DNA of 64,000 bases from Microbacterium immunditiarum (GCF_013409785.1 NZ_JACCBV010000001.1:806001-870000), one strand, 5' to 3'; positions 1-8,970 are shown, counted from the stretch's first letter. Numbers and translations: made by a program. The notes: a model not told the origin generated them from the letters alone.

Positions 1-915
1 GCTCTCGCCGTTCGCGCGCGCGATCTCCTTCAGCTCGAGGCCCATCACGAGGAAGACCGCGCCCTCGAGCACGAGTTCGACCGTGCGCCAGTTGACCCGG
101 TCGGACAAGCGCTGCTCGGGCGTGAACCACCGCGCGGATCCTTGGCCCGTGACGATGCCGGCGACGACCGCGGCGACCAGGCCCGATCCGCCGAGGTGCT
201 CGGTCGGAAGATACGCCGCGAACGGCACGACGAACCCGATCGCGGTGTTGGCGGCGGGGTTGGAGATGAGCGCGCGCACGCGCAGGTTGACATATCCGAT
301 GATCCCGCCGACGATGAGCGCCGCGACCACGCCCCACACGAAGGCGCCGAAGAACCCGGGTCGCGCGACCTCCTCGACCTCCTGCACCACGGTCGAGGCG
401 CCGACAGCGGATGCCGCGACCGCCGTGCGCAGCAGCACGAGGGACGTCGCATCGTTGAGCAGGCTCTCGCCCTCGAGCAGCGTCACCACGCGACTCGACA
501 TGCCCAGGCGCTTGACGATCGACGTCGCGACGGCGTCGGTCGGACTGAGGATCGCCCCCAGCGCGAGCGCCAGCATGAAGTCGAGGTCGGGCAGCACCGC
601 CTGGAAGAAGAACGCGAGCGCGACGGCGCTCATCACGACCAGCAGCGCCGACAGCCCCACGACCGGGCCGAAGTCGCGGCGGAACTCGATCGCGGGGAGG
701 TTGACCGCCGCCGAGTAGAGCAGGGGCGGCAGCACGCCCACGATGATGAACTCGGGGTCGACCTGGACGGCCGGCACGAAGGGCAGCAGGCTCACGACGA
801 GACCGATCATCACGAGGATGAGGGGTCCGGCGATGCGGACCTTGGGGGCGATGGCGGTCGCGACCGCGATGACGACGATGGCGAGGATGGCGAGGGCGAG
901 GGGGTCTTCGATCAC
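1..915 (-). CDS. CPA1-family Na+/H+ (cation:proton) antiporter, C-terminus cut by window edge
   Basis: Integral membrane antiporter exchanging Na+ or K+ for protons. I read 305 codons from a GTG at 915 to the left edge. Hydrophobic helices start at residue 5. Family motifs seen: [11 protein letters not shown] (about 61-71), [10 protein letters not shown] (about 124-132, with the ion-binding Asp127) and [10 protein letters not shown] (146-155). These are diagnostic of NhaP/CPA1 proteins. The GTG start overlaps the malate dehydrogenase stop (GTGA, 912-915), so the two genes are translationally coupled. The C-terminal part, including any regulatory domain, lies outside the window. Confidence 0.9.
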   Translation of the reverse strand, partial: MIEDPLALAILAIVVIAVATAIAPKVRIAGPLILVMIGLVVSLLPFVPAVQVDPEFIIVGVLPPLLYSAAVNLPAIEFRRDFGPVVGLSALLVVMSAVALAFFFQAVLPDLDFMLALALGAILSPTDAVATSIVKRLGMSSRVVTLLEGESLLNDATSLVLLRTAVAASAVGASTVVQEVEEVARPGFFGAFVWGVVAALIVGGIIGYVNLRVRALISNPAANTAIGFVVPFAAYLPTEHLGGSGLVAAVVAGIVTGQGSARWFTPEQRLSDRVNWRTVELVLEGAVFLVMGLELKEIARANGES

Positions 916-1907
916 ACGACCCCCCACGCCGCCACGGCATCGCGTTCGGTCATGAGCTCGGCCACCGACCGGTCGAGGCGCTCGCGAGCGCGCTCGTCGA
1001 GGGGAAGGCCCTCGATCACGCGGTAGCCCGAGCCGTCCGACGAGACGGGGAACGAGCACACGAGCCCCTCCGGGACGCCGTACTCGCCGCGCGAGACGAC
1101 GGCAGCCGAGGTCCACTCCGTGCCGAAGTGCTCGTCACGCACGTGCTGGAGGGTCGCGTTGGCGGCGGATGCCACCGACGAAGATCCTCGCACGTCGATG
1201 ATCTCCTGCCCGCGCTTGGCCACGCGCGGCACGAACTCGTCGTCGAGCCAGCGCGTCGCCGCATCCGCGCCGCCGAATCGCTCCGCGAGCAGCTCGGGAA
1301 CCGGGCGCCCCGCAGCTGTCGCGTAGGTCACGTCGGGGAACTGCGTCGCGGAGTGGTTCCCCCACACCGCGACGCGGTCGATCTCGCCCGCCCTCATCCC
1401 GAGTGCCTCGGAGAGCTGCCCGACCGCACGGTCGTGGTCGAGGCGCGTGAGCGCGGTGATCCGGTCGCGCGGGATGTCGGGGGCGGATGCCGCGAGCACG
1501 AGCGCGTTGGTGTTGGCGGGGTTGCCCACCACGACGATCCGCACATCGTCAGCGGCGACGGCGCCCAGGGCTTCGCCCTGGGGTCCGAAGATCCCGGCGT
1601 TCGCCGCGAGCAGGTCGGCCCGCTCCATGCCCGGGCCTCGGGGGCGCGCCCCGACGAGCAGGGCGACCTGGCAGCCGTCGAACGCGACACGGGGGTCGTC
1701 GGTGAGTTCGACGTCGTCGAGCAGCGGGAAGGCGCAGTCCTGCAGTTCGAGCACGGCGCCCTCGGCGCTGCGCAGGCCCTGCGGGATCTCGAGGAGTCGG
1801 AGCCGCACGGGCCGATCGCCGAGCATGTCGCCCGCCGCGATGCGGAAGAGGAGTGCGTATCCGATCTGGCCTCCTGCACCCGTGAGCGTCACGGTCAAGG
1901 GGTCCAT
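912..1907 (-). CDS. mdh: Malate dehydrogenase (NAD-dependent, TCA cycle)
   Basis: Oxidises malate to oxaloacetate with NAD+ in the cytoplasm. 331 residues, normal for the family. The dinucleotide motif TGAGGQIGY lies at residues 9-17, the substrate loop [15 protein letters not shown] at about 86-100, NPANTNA at 129-135, and the catalytic His185 in [12 protein letters not shown]. The acidic partner is in TRLDHDR (154-160). The ATG at 1907 is six bases after a TAGGCT box and has no Shine-Dalgarno sequence, so the transcript is probably leaderless. Its stop overlaps the antiporter start. No truncation or missing catalytic residue. Confidence 0.96.
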   Translation of the reverse strand: MDPLTVTLTGAGGQIGYALLFRIAAGDMLGDRPVRLRLLEIPQGLRSAEGAVLELQDCAFPLLDDVELTDDPRVAFDGCQVALLVGARPRGPGMERADLLAANAGIFGPQGEALGAVAADDVRIVVVGNPANTNALVLAASAPDIPRDRITALTRLDHDRAVGQLSEALGMRAGEIDRVAVWGNHSATQFPDVTYATAAGRPVPELLAERFGGADAATRWLDDEFVPRVAKRGQEIIDVRGSSSVASAANATLQHVRDEHFGTEWTSAAVVSRGEYGVPEGLVCSFPVSSDGSGYRVIEGLPLDERARERLDRSVAELMTERDAVAAWGVV

Positions 1908-1913
1908 GTGCAG

Positions 1914-1919
1914 AGCCTA
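1914..1919 (-). promoter_or_regulatory. Leaderless -10 box for mdh
   Basis: TAGGCT on the minus strand ends six bases before the mdh ATG. The spacing puts transcription start at the A of the start codon. No Shine-Dalgarno is present. Confidence 0.6.
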
Positions 1920-1926
1920 TGCCCGG

Positions 1927-1932
1927 TACCGT
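1927..1932 (+). promoter_or_regulatory. Leaderless -10 box for the zinc metallopeptidase gene
   Basis: TACCGT is followed by six bases and the ATG at 1939. It lies only 7 bp from the divergent mdh -10 box, so each promoter's -35 zone falls inside the other gene. Confidence 0.55.
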
Positions 1933-1938
1933 GGCGCC

Positions 1939-2805
1939 ATGACGTTCAACGACAACGCGAGCGTGGGCGGCAACCGGGCCCGGCGCCGCGGCGGCGCCAT
2001 CGCCGCCGGCGGCATCGGGGGGATCGGCGCCATCGCTGTGCTGCTGCTGAGCCTGTTCACCGGCGGCGACTTCTCGAGCCTGCTCGGCGGCGGAGCAGCG
2101 CCCGTCGGGGGCGGTCAGGAGTCGGAGATCCAGCAGTGCGAGACGGGCGCGGATGCCAACGCCCGCGACGACTGCCGCCTCGCCGCCGCCTCGCTGAACC
2201 TCGATCAGTACTGGGAGGGCCAGGTGCAGGGCTACCGTGCACCCGGCCTCATCATCGTCGACGGCTCGACATCCACGCAGTGCGGCACGGCGTCGAACCA
2301 GACCGGTCCCTTCTACTGCCCGCCGGAGGAGACGGTCTACGTCGACCCGACCTTCTTCGCGCTCCTGCGCGACCGGTTCGACGCGAGCGCGGGCCCCCTC
2401 GCGCAGCTGTACGTGCTCGCGCACGAGTACGGGCATCACGTGCAGAGCATCGCGGGCATCATGAACGCGCACCCGAACAACGGCACGGGTCCCGACAGCA
2501 ACGGCGTGCGCATCGAGCTGCAGGCCGACTGCTTCGCGGGCGCGTGGGTGCAGGACATGACCCAGCAGGTCGATGAGAACGGCGTGCCCTTCATGCGCGA
2601 GCCGACGGGGCAGCAGCTCCAGGACGCGCTCGGCGCGGCATCCGCCGTCGGCGACGACCACATCCAGCAGCAGTCCGGCGGCTTCGTCAACCCCGAGAGC
2701 TGGACCCACGGATCGAGCGAACAGCGTCAGCGCTGGTTCGCCGCGGGCTACCGGGGAGGTGTCGAGGCGTGTGATACGTTCACGGTGCCGGGGGGCAGCT
2801 TATGA
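1939..2805 (+). CDS. Neutral zinc metallopeptidase (YpfJ / Zn_peptidase family), membrane-anchored
   Basis: 288 residues. A basic N-terminus and one membrane segment (about residues 20-40) are followed by an extracytoplasmic peptidase domain. The zinc site HEYGHH is at 162-167 (His162, Glu163, His166), and a downstream ELQADCFAGAW segment supplies the third ligand typical of this family. The physiological substrate of YpfJ-like peptidases is unknown. An in-frame upstream extension exists but the ATG at 1939 is chosen because it sits six bases after TACCGT and starts just before the membrane anchor. The stop overlaps the pip start by ATGA. Confidence 0.88.
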   Translation: MTFNDNASVGGNRARRRGGAIAAGGIGGIGAIAVLLLSLFTGGDFSSLLGGGAAPVGGGQESEIQQCETGADANARDDCRLAAASLNLDQYWEGQVQGYRAPGLIIVDGSTSTQCGTASNQTGPFYCPPEETVYVDPTFFALLRDRFDASAGPLAQLYVLAHEYGHHVQSIAGIMNAHPNNGTGPDSNGVRIELQADCFAGAWVQDMTQQVDENGVPFMREPTGQQLQDALGAASAVGDDHIQQQSGGFVNPESWTHGSSEQRQRWFAAGYRGGVEACDTFTVPGGSL

Positions 2806-3776
2806 CGGAACTCGACGGGATTCTCCACCCGCCGATCAAACCTTACGAAACAGGCTCGCTGATCGTGGGCGACGGTCAGCGCGTCCATTGGGAGCAGAGC
2901 GGCAATCCTGACGGCAAGCCCGTCATCGTGCTGCACGGGGGTCCCGGGGCAGGGTCGCGCCCGTGGTACCGGCGGTTCTTCGACAAGGACCGGTACCGCA
3001 TCATCCAGCTCGACCAGCGCGGCACGGGGCGCAGCACCCCGTCGGCGGCCGAGCCCGAGGTCGACCTGCGCCACAACACGACGTGGCACCTCGTCGCCGA
3101 CCTCGAGCTGCTGCGCCGCAACCTCGGCATCGCGACATGGCAGCTGTTCGGCGGCTCGTGGGGCGCCGCGCTCGCGCTCGCGTACGCCGAGGCGCACCCC
3201 GACTCGGTGAGCGAGCTCGTGCTGCGCGGCGTCTTCACGCTCCGCCGCCACGAGATGGAGTGGCTGTACGAGGGCGGCGCCGCGGTGATCTACCCCGACC
3301 TGTGGGAGGAGTTCATCGCGCCCATCCCCGTGCTCGAGCGCACGCACATGATCGAGGCGTACCACCGGCGCCTGTTCGACGCCGACCCGGCGGTGCACGT
3401 GCCCGCTGCGATCGCCTGGACGCGCTGGAGCACCGCGATGAGCAGCCTGCTCCCGCACCCCGAGGTCGTCGCGAGCCTCACGCAGCCTCGGCCGGCCGTC
3501 ACGTTCGCGCGGCTTCAGAACCACTACTTCCTGCACAACGGCTGGCTCGAGGAGGGTCAGCTCATCGCGCGCGTCGACGCGATCCGGCACCTGCCCGCCG
3601 CGATCGTGCAGGGCCGCTACGACGTGTGCGCGCCGCCGATGACGGCGTGGGATCTGCATCGCGCGTGGCCGGAGGCGGAGTTGACGATCGTTCCGGATGC
3701 CTCGCACCTCGCGAGCGAGCCCGGGATCGCGCGTGCGCTCAGGGCCGCGACCGACCGCTTCGCGGAGAGCTCCTGA
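2802..3776 (+). CDS. pip: Proline iminopeptidase / alpha/beta-hydrolase (peptidase S33)
   Basis: Cytoplasmic serine peptidase that removes N-terminal proline from peptides. 324 residues. The oxyanion motif HGGPGAGS (45-52), LDQRGTGRS (70-78), nucleophile elbow GGSWG with Ser119, Asp274 in GRYDVCAPP and His302 in DASHL make a complete triad. The start ATG overlaps the metallopeptidase stop (2802-2805), so both peptidases form one transcription unit. Some S33 members hydrolyse other substrates, but the PIP-type motifs make this the best call. Confidence 0.9.
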   Translation: MTELDGILHPPIKPYETGSLIVGDGQRVHWEQSGNPDGKPVIVLHGGPGAGSRPWYRRFFDKDRYRIIQLDQRGTGRSTPSAAEPEVDLRHNTTWHLVADLELLRRNLGIATWQLFGGSWGAALALAYAEAHPDSVSELVLRGVFTLRRHEMEWLYEGGAAVIYPDLWEEFIAPIPVLERTHMIEAYHRRLFDADPAVHVPAAIAWTRWSTAMSSLLPHPEVVASLTQPRPAVTFARLQNHYFLHNGWLEEGQLIARVDAIRHLPAAIVQGRYDVCAPPMTAWDLHRAWPEAELTIVPDASHLASEPGIARALRAATDRFAESS

Positions 3777-3791
3777 GCGGCGTTCTGGGCC

Positions 3792-3859
3792 GTTTGGGGC
3801 GGATCATCACCATCGGGGCGCACGAGGTGCGCCCCAAGAGCCGGAAATGCGCCCCAAAC
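3792..3859. terminator. Nested inverted repeats between convergent pip and GMC genes
   Basis: Outer perfect 10-bp arms at 3792-3801 and 3850-3859 (GTTTGGGGCG / CGCCCCAAAC) enclose an inner perfect 9-bp hairpin with a 3-nt loop at 3815-3835. The position between converging genes suits a bidirectional terminator, but there is no U-run and the nested design also resembles a dispersed REP-like element. Confidence 0.55.
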
Positions 3860-3866
3860 CCCTCCG

Positions 3867-5546
3867 TCATGACGGGCGGATACCCCGGATGAGGTCCGCT
3901 GCGACCTCGCCGATCACGATCGCCGGGGCGTTCGTGTGCCCGCGGATGACCTTCGGCATCACCGAGGCATCCGCCACGCGCAGTCCCTCGACGCCGCGCA
4001 CGCGGAGTTCGGGGTCGACCGGAGCCGCGGCATCCGTGCCCATCCGCGCCGTGCCCACCGGGTGGTACAGCGTGTGAGAGTAGCGGCGCAGCGAGAGCGC
4101 GGCGCGCTCGACCGCGGTCATCTTCTCTCCGCCCTCGGGCTGCACCCACCCGCCCGTCGTGACGGCGCGGAGCGCCTCGGTGTCGATGAGCCGCTCGCAC
4201 TCGGCGAGGCCCGCGAGGAGCGTCTGCTCGTCGATGCCGTCCGGGTCGGTGAGGTAGCCCGGATCGATGACGGCCTTCGCTGTGGGGTCGCCTGACGCGA
4301 GGCGGATCGTGCCGCGGCTGCGCGGGCGCAGCAGGATCGCCGCGACCGTGACGCCCTCGGCGGGAAGCGGCACGAGACCCTCGCCGACGTACGGCGCCGC
4401 GGCGAAGATGATCTCGATGTCGGGCAGGTCGTCGGGCACGCCGGCGCGCTCCGCGACCGGGGTGCGTACGAACCCGTACGCCTCGGCGACATTCGACGTG
4501 AGCATCCCGCGGCGGTTCGCGAGGTAACGCCCCAGCTCCCCGGGCTTCTCGGCGCCGAACAGCGTCCCTCCGTGCGCGGCGGGCGCGAGTCCCGACACGA
4601 GGTGGTCCTGCAGGTTGGCTCCGACCTCCGGCGCGTCGACGAGCGTGCGGATGCCGTGCTCGGCGAGGTGCTCGGACGGCCCGATGCCGCTCAGCATGAG
4701 CAGCTGCGGTGTGTTGATCGCACCGCCGCACAGGATGACCTCGCGCCGGGCGACGGCGTGCCGCGTCGTGCCCCTGACGTCGACGTAGACGCCGGTGGCG
4801 CGGGGCGCTTCGTCTCGCTGGGCTCGCTCAGCGGGCGGTGAGGCGGCGCCCGGGCGCGAGAAGGTCACGCGCCGCACGAGCGCGTTCGTCACGACGCGCA
4901 GATTCGGACGCTTGTTCGCCGGCCGGAGGTACGCGTCCGCGGTCGACTCGCGAGCGCCGCGGCGCTGCGTCACCATCGTCTGCGAGAACCCCTGGCGGGA
5001 CGGCAGATTGGCGGCGGTGACCGGATGCCCCAGCTCTCGCGCCGCGTCGAGGAATGCCGCCGTGTGCGGGCGCGGGTGGCGCTGCCGCTCGACCGAGACC
5101 GCCCCGCTCGTGCCCTGCGTCGCATCGACGGCGCCCTGCGTGCGCTCGACGCGACGGAAGTAGGGGACGAGCGCGTCCCACGACCACGTCGGGCCCGCGG
5201 CATCCGCCCACTCGTCGTAGTCTGCCGCGAACCCGCGGATCCACATCATCGCGTTGAGCGACGACGATCCGCCGAGGGTCTTGCCGCGCGGCCAGTAGAT
5301 CGTGCGATCCTCGAGCGCCGGCTGCGGCACCGTGTCGTAGTTCCAGTCGTACGGACCCCGGAACAGCTTCGAGAACGCGGCCGGCACGTGCAGTTCGAGC
5401 GCTCTGTCGGGTCCGCCCGCTTCGAGCAGCAGAACCGAGACCGACGGGTCCTCGCTGAGTCGCGCCGCGAGGGCGGCGCCGGCCGAGCCCGCACCGACCA
5501 CGATGTAGTCCGCCGCCGCGAGGGCCGCTCGGCGCCGCGGGCTCAT
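3867..5546 (-). CDS. GMC-family FAD-dependent alcohol/choline dehydrogenase-like oxidoreductase
   Basis: 559 residues. FAD-binding motif GAGSAG (17-22), the GMC signature around PRGKTLGGSSSLN (about 88-100), the second signature ending in GGAINTPQLLMLSGIGP, and the C-terminal active-site pair YHPVGTARMG and GHTNAPAIVIGE are all present. Family members oxidise alcohols such as choline to aldehydes. The ATG overlaps the stop of the aldehyde dehydrogenase gene (ATGA, 5543-5546), so the products likely act in series: alcohol to aldehyde to acid. Substrate is unknown; choline is one possibility only. A proline/alanine-rich stretch encoded at 4803-4860 looks like an in-frame repeat insertion. Confidence 0.88.
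   Translation of the reverse strand: MSPRRRAALAAADYIVVGAGSAGAALAARLSEDPSVSVLLLEAGGPDRALELHVPAAFSKLFRGPYDWNYDTVPQPALEDRTIYWPRGKTLGGSSSLNAMMWIRGFAADYDEWADAAGPTWSWDALVPYFRRVERTQGAVDATQGTSGAVSVERQRHPRPHTAAFLDAARELGHPVTAANLPSRQGFSQTMVTQRRGARESTADAYLRPANKRPNLRVVTNALVRRVTFSRPGAASPPAERAQRDEAPRATGVYVDVRGTTRHAVARREVILCGGAINTPQLLMLSGIGPSEHLAEHGIRTLVDAPEVGANLQDHLVSGLAPAAHGGTLFGAEKPGELGRYLANRRGMLTSNVAEAYGFVRTPVAERAGVPDDLPDIEIIFAAAPYVGEGLVPLPAEGVTVAAILLRPRSRGTIRLASGDPTAKAVIDPGYLTDPDGIDEQTLLAGLAECERLIDTEALRAVTTGGWVQPEGGEKMTAVERAALSLRRYSHTLYHPVGTARMGTDAAAPVDPELRVRGVEGLRVADASVMPKVIRGHTNAPAIVIGEVAADLIRGIRPS
4806..4837. repeat. Repeat-like segment inside the GMC gene
   Basis: The segment carries CTTCGTCTCGCT followed by GCTCGCTCAGCG and folds on a 5-bp stem (4816-4820 / 4829-4833). 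It resembles the intergenic element near 11007-11046, and it encodes a low-complexity insert (residues roughly 236-250) in an otherwise well-conserved enzyme. Confidence 0.4.
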
Positions 5547-7330
5547 GCGCGGAACGCCTGCACGAGGGTGCCCGCGAGGCGCGCCCAGCTGCCGTCCATG
5601 CGGAACCGCGTGAAGCCCTCGCTCACGGTCGCGCCCGTCCGGGCGGTCACGAACCACGGCGGCTTCGGCAGCACCGAGAACGTGCCGGGGCGCAGCAGCG
5701 CCGGCACCGAGCGGGGGAACGGACGGAACGGGCCCCGCACGACCGAACGCTCGACGCGATCGAGCAGCAGCGCGTTGTGCACGACGCCGAGACCGCTCTG
5801 CACGTCGGCGGCGGTCGATCCGGGGAACGCGCCCCACGTGCACGTCGGCGTGAGGAACCCGAACGCGGTCCACGCGTTGATCGCGACCGTGCCGTAGCGC
5901 AGGCCGGCGATCGCGTGCTCGAACCCGTCGCCCAGCGCGTCCATCGTCGCCGGGTCGATGAGCACGTTCGCGCCGAGCGTGCCGACGAGTCTGTCGTTCG
6001 CGTGCTCGACCGCCGCGTCGAGGAACTCCTGCCCGTTGCCCCGCAGCGACACGACCCCGAGCACCGGCGAGAAGTACTCGGTCGTCTCGAGGTCGGTGGC
6101 GCTCGCGGCATCCGCTTCGACGATCACGCGCGTGCGCGACGCGTTCCACCGGGCCGACGGGTGGGCGGATGCCGCGGCGTCGAGCTTTTCCTCGCTGCGC
6201 GGGTACCACACGGGCCGCTCCGGCGCGCGGTCGTACGCGGCGCGCAGCTCGCCGAGGAACGCCTCGCGCTGCGGCCAGTCGGAGCTCAGGATGACGACCT
6301 GCGCCGCGATGCAGTTGTGGCCGCTGTTCTGCAGCCGCATCGTCGCGATGTGCTCCGCCTGGAAGCGAAGGTCCGCCTTCGTCCAGCGTCCAGGGACGAC
6401 GATGATCGGCGACACGCCGCCGAGCTCGGCCGTGATCGGCTTCTTCAGCAGCGGCCGGTTCTCGCGCCGTCGCCGCTCCGCCGTCCCCCCGGTTCCTGAG
6501 TCCGTCGAAGGGCCCCACACGATCGCGTCGAAGGTCGCCGCGGCACCCGTGACGTGCACGTGTGCGATGCGCGCGTTCGCCGTCAGTGCCCCACCGACGT
6601 CGTGGCCGCCGGTGACGATCCGCAGGAACCCCGGCTCGATGAGGGGGGCGAGCGCCCGCTGGAACACCGACAGGAGCGCGTTCTGGGTCGGGTTGATCTT
6701 GAGAATCGAGACGCGATTGTGCGCGAGCAGCTCGTAGAGCACGTCGAGCACGGGGATGGACGTGACGTTGCCGGCCCCGAGCACGAGCCCGATGCCGCCG
6801 GACGCCGTCGGCTCCAGCTGCGCGAGGCCCGCGGCCCGCCGCGCCTCGTCATCGGTCACACCGGGCTCGAACCACACCTCGCCCGTGTAGCCCGACAGCA
6901 GCAGGCCGTCGACGGGGCTCTGCGGGAAGACGTGCGCGCGCAGGCGGCCGCCGGGCGCAGCATCCGTCTTGATGCCGTCGAGGGGGCTGAGACCCGACGC
7001 GAGCTTCTCGAGCGTCGCGCGATAGGCGTCGATCGCGACGAGGACGGCGTACGGCCCCGAGAGCCACTCCTCGCCCCGAAGCGGATGCCCCGGCTCGACC
7101 CCCTTCGACGTCGACGCCGTATCGGCCCACTCCTCCGCGACCGCCGACACAGTCGTGTGCAGCGCCTTCATGAGCCGCGCGCGCTGGTCGAGCGTGACGT
7201 GCGCCCACGCGGTCGCGCCGCGCTCGAGCGCGTCGAGGTCCGCCTCGATGAGGTCGAGGACGGGGTCGGATGCCGCCAGGGCGGCCTTCGCGCCACGAGG
7301 CGGCTTCGTCGTCGTCTTCGCCGTGGGCAC
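5543..7330 (-). CDS. Aldehyde dehydrogenase family protein
   Basis: 595 residues, somewhat longer than the usual 480-500 because of an N-terminal extension. It oxidises aldehydes to acids with NAD(P)+. Visible motifs: LVLGAGNVTSIP and ILKINPTQN in the cofactor domain, KPITAELGGVSPIIV with the general-base Glu near 299, and SGHNCIAAQ with the nucleophilic Cys near 337. The GTG at 7330 is chosen for its AAGGAG Shine-Dalgarno six bases upstream; a much longer open frame upstream lacks any family similarity. A Gly/Thr/Arg insert near residues 272-290 is encoded by a repeat-like sequence (6491-6511). Coupled to the GMC gene downstream. Confidence 0.9.
   Translation of the reverse strand: MPTAKTTTKPPRGAKAALAASDPVLDLIEADLDALERGATAWAHVTLDQRARLMKALHTTVSAVAEEWADTASTSKGVEPGHPLRGEEWLSGPYAVLVAIDAYRATLEKLASGLSPLDGIKTDAAPGGRLRAHVFPQSPVDGLLLSGYTGEVWFEPGVTDDEARRAAGLAQLEPTASGGIGLVLGAGNVTSIPVLDVLYELLAHNRVSILKINPTQNALLSVFQRALAPLIEPGFLRIVTGGHDVGGALTANARIAHVHVTGAAATFDAIVWGPSTDSGTGGTAERRRRENRPLLKKPITAELGGVSPIIVVPGRWTKADLRFQAEHIATMRLQNSGHNCIAAQVVILSSDWPQREAFLGELRAAYDRAPERPVWYPRSEEKLDAAASAHPSARWNASRTRVIVEADAASATDLETTEYFSPVLGVVSLRGNGQEFLDAAVEHANDRLVGTLGANVLIDPATMDALGDGFEHAIAGLRYGTVAINAWTAFGFLTPTCTWGAFPGSTAADVQSGLGVVHNALLLDRVERSVVRGPFRPFPRSVPALLRPGTFSVLPKPPWFVTARTGATVSEGFTRFRMDGSWARLAGTLVQAFRA
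6491..6511. repeat. Short repeat-like sequence inside the aldehyde dehydrogenase gene
   Basis: The 21-bp segment begins GGTTCCTGAG and ends GTCGAAGG. It resembles a short interspersed sequence I associate with many high-GC bacteria. It is translated in frame as part of a Ser/Gly/Thr-rich insert between the Rossmann core and the catalytic Glu. Confidence 0.4.
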
Positions 7331-7358
7331 CGGGTTCTCCTTCGGGTGGGTGTCGTCA

Positions 7359-7364
7359 AGCCTA
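7359..7364 (-). promoter_or_regulatory. -10 box for the aldehyde dehydrogenase-GMC operon
   Basis: TAGGCT on the minus strand, giving a leader of about 22-25 nt that contains the AAGGAG ribosome-binding site before the GTG at 7330. No clear -35. Confidence 0.45.
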
Positions 7365-7434
7365 CGTGGGCGAGGCGGGCGCGCTTCGTGGCGAGTCGCC
7401 GGAAAGGGCGAGGGGCCGAGGGCCGGTTGTCGCG

Positions 7435-8964
7435 CTATGCCGTGCCATCGATGTCGGCCCGCCGCAGGCGGTACCGGGCGAGGCTCACGAGGCTCACGGC
7501 GATGAGCGCCGCCGGGATGACGCTGAAGCTCACGACGATGCCGGCGATCGCGGCATCCGGCTGTGTCACCGAGTCGGTCGCGGTGCTCGAGACATACCCG
7601 GTCGCGGCGAGCACGACCGACAGCACCGTCGCCCCGAGGCCGAATCCGGTCGTCTCGCCCGCGGTCCACACGCCGCCGAACGCGCCCGCGCGCCCGTGCC
7701 CGTGGGTCGCGGCGTCGTTCGCGATCACGTCGGGGAGCATCGCCATCGGCAGCGACTGCATCGCCGCATACGCGATGCCCGCGAGACCGACCGCGCCGTA
7801 CAGCCACGCCCCCGGAGCCCAAAGGGCGGCGAGCGTCGAAAGCGCGGCGATCGCGAACACGGTGCTCGCGATCGCGAACGCGCGCTCCTTTCCGATGCGC
7901 GCCGCGACCCAGCCCCATGCGGGAGCCGCGAGCAGTGCGGGTGCGATGAGCGCGACGAACAGCAGCGTGACCGCGTCCTCCGACCGCATGACCCACGTTG
8001 CGAGGTACTGCGCCCCCGCGAGCATGAGCCCGGTCGCGAGGGCCTGCAGGAAGAACGTCGTCAGGAGCGCGCGGAACGGCTGGCTGCGGCGAAGGGCGGA
8101 TGCCGCGGCCCGGAACGTCGCCCGCACGCCTCCCTCGCCGGGGCGCACGGCGGTGATCGTCCCGGTGTCGGCCGGGTCGGGCAGGGAGTCCCCCGTGACC
8201 GCTTCGCCGATGGCGTCGGCGGTCTCGGCGACGGCGGTGCCGGCATCCGTGATCGTCCGCCGATCCCGCACGACCGCCCGCCGGGCCGAGCCCGTCGCGA
8301 CGAGCATGCCGAGTCCGATGACGACACCCGAGACGACGCCCATCACGAGATAGCCGGTCGTGGGGTCGCCCGTGATGCCGCGGAGCACGGGGCCGCCGGC
8401 GCCGAACAGCAGGATCGCGAACGTGAGCACCACGACGCGCCACGTGAGCAGGCGCGTGCGGGCGTCGTAGCTGTCGGTGAGCTCCGCGGGGAGCGCGATG
8501 TACGGCACCTGGAACAGGCTGAACGCGGTCGCCGTCAGCACGAACGCGACGAGCACCCACAGCGCGCCGATCGCCGGGCCGAGCGACGGGGGCACCGCGA
8601 ACGTCAGCGCGAACAGCACCGGCAGCGTGAGCGCCCCGATGAGCATGAGTCGCCGGCGCGTGCCGCGGCGGGCGAGATCGCGGTCGGTCAGCGACCCGAT
8701 CACGGGGTCGATGATGACGTCCCACACCTTCGACACCGTGACGATCACCCCCGCGAGGAGGGCGGTGACGCCGAGGTTGTCGGTCAGGTAGTACGTCAGC
8801 ACGAGGCCCGGCAGCGTGCCGAACCCGCCCGTGCCGATCGAGCCGACGGCGTATTGGGCGATGGTCCCCGCGGAGAGTCGGTCGCGGGGCGCGGTCGAGT
8901 CGGCCGAGGGCGACGCGGATGCTGCGGATGCCGCGTCGGGTGCGCGGCGAGCGTCGTTGCTCAT
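7435..8964 (-). CDS. MFS / GPH-type cation:sugar symporter-like transporter
   Basis: 509 residues with about 12 membrane segments and an Ala/Ser-rich N-terminal tail. The segment IVTVSKVWDVIIDPVIGSL (about 84-102) with the following DRDLARRGTRRR loop is typical of glycoside-pentoside-hexuronide (MFS_2) symporters. A long central cytoplasmic loop (about 215-275) is rich in Asp/Thr/Ala. It lies just upstream of the aldehyde dehydrogenase and GMC genes on the same strand, suggesting uptake of their substrate; this is inference. The ATG is six bases after a TACACT box and lacks a Shine-Dalgarno, so it is probably leaderless. Confidence 0.82.
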   Translation of the reverse strand: MSNDARRAPDAASAASASPSADSTAPRDRLSAGTIAQYAVGSIGTGGFGTLPGLVLTYYLTDNLGVTALLAGVIVTVSKVWDVIIDPVIGSLTDRDLARRGTRRRLMLIGALTLPVLFALTFAVPPSLGPAIGALWVLVAFVLTATAFSLFQVPYIALPAELTDSYDARTRLLTWRVVVLTFAILLFGAGGPVLRGITGDPTTGYLVMGVVSGVVIGLGMLVATGSARRAVVRDRRTITDAGTAVAETADAIGEAVTGDSLPDPADTGTITAVRPGEGGVRATFRAAASALRRSQPFRALLTTFFLQALATGLMLAGAQYLATWVMRSEDAVTLLFVALIAPALLAAPAWGWVAARIGKERAFAIASTVFAIAALSTLAALWAPGAWLYGAVGLAGIAYAAMQSLPMAMLPDVIANDAATHGHGRAGAFGGVWTAGETTGFGLGATVLSVVLAATGYVSSTATDSVTQPDAAIAGIVVSFSVIPAALIAVSLVSLARYRLRRADIDGTA

Positions 8965-8970
8965 CGCGCC

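Noticed and set aside
142..1026. Long plus-strand frame opposite the antiporter
   Set aside because: Its product is an Arg/Asp/His-rich composition artefact typical of antisense frames in high-GC DNA; the minus-strand antiporter has clear family motifs.
7331..8725. Upstream 460-codon extension of the aldehyde dehydrogenase frame
   Set aside because: It lies antisense-frame within the MFS gene, is Arg/His-rich and lacks similarity; the GTG at 7330 has a proper ribosome-binding site.
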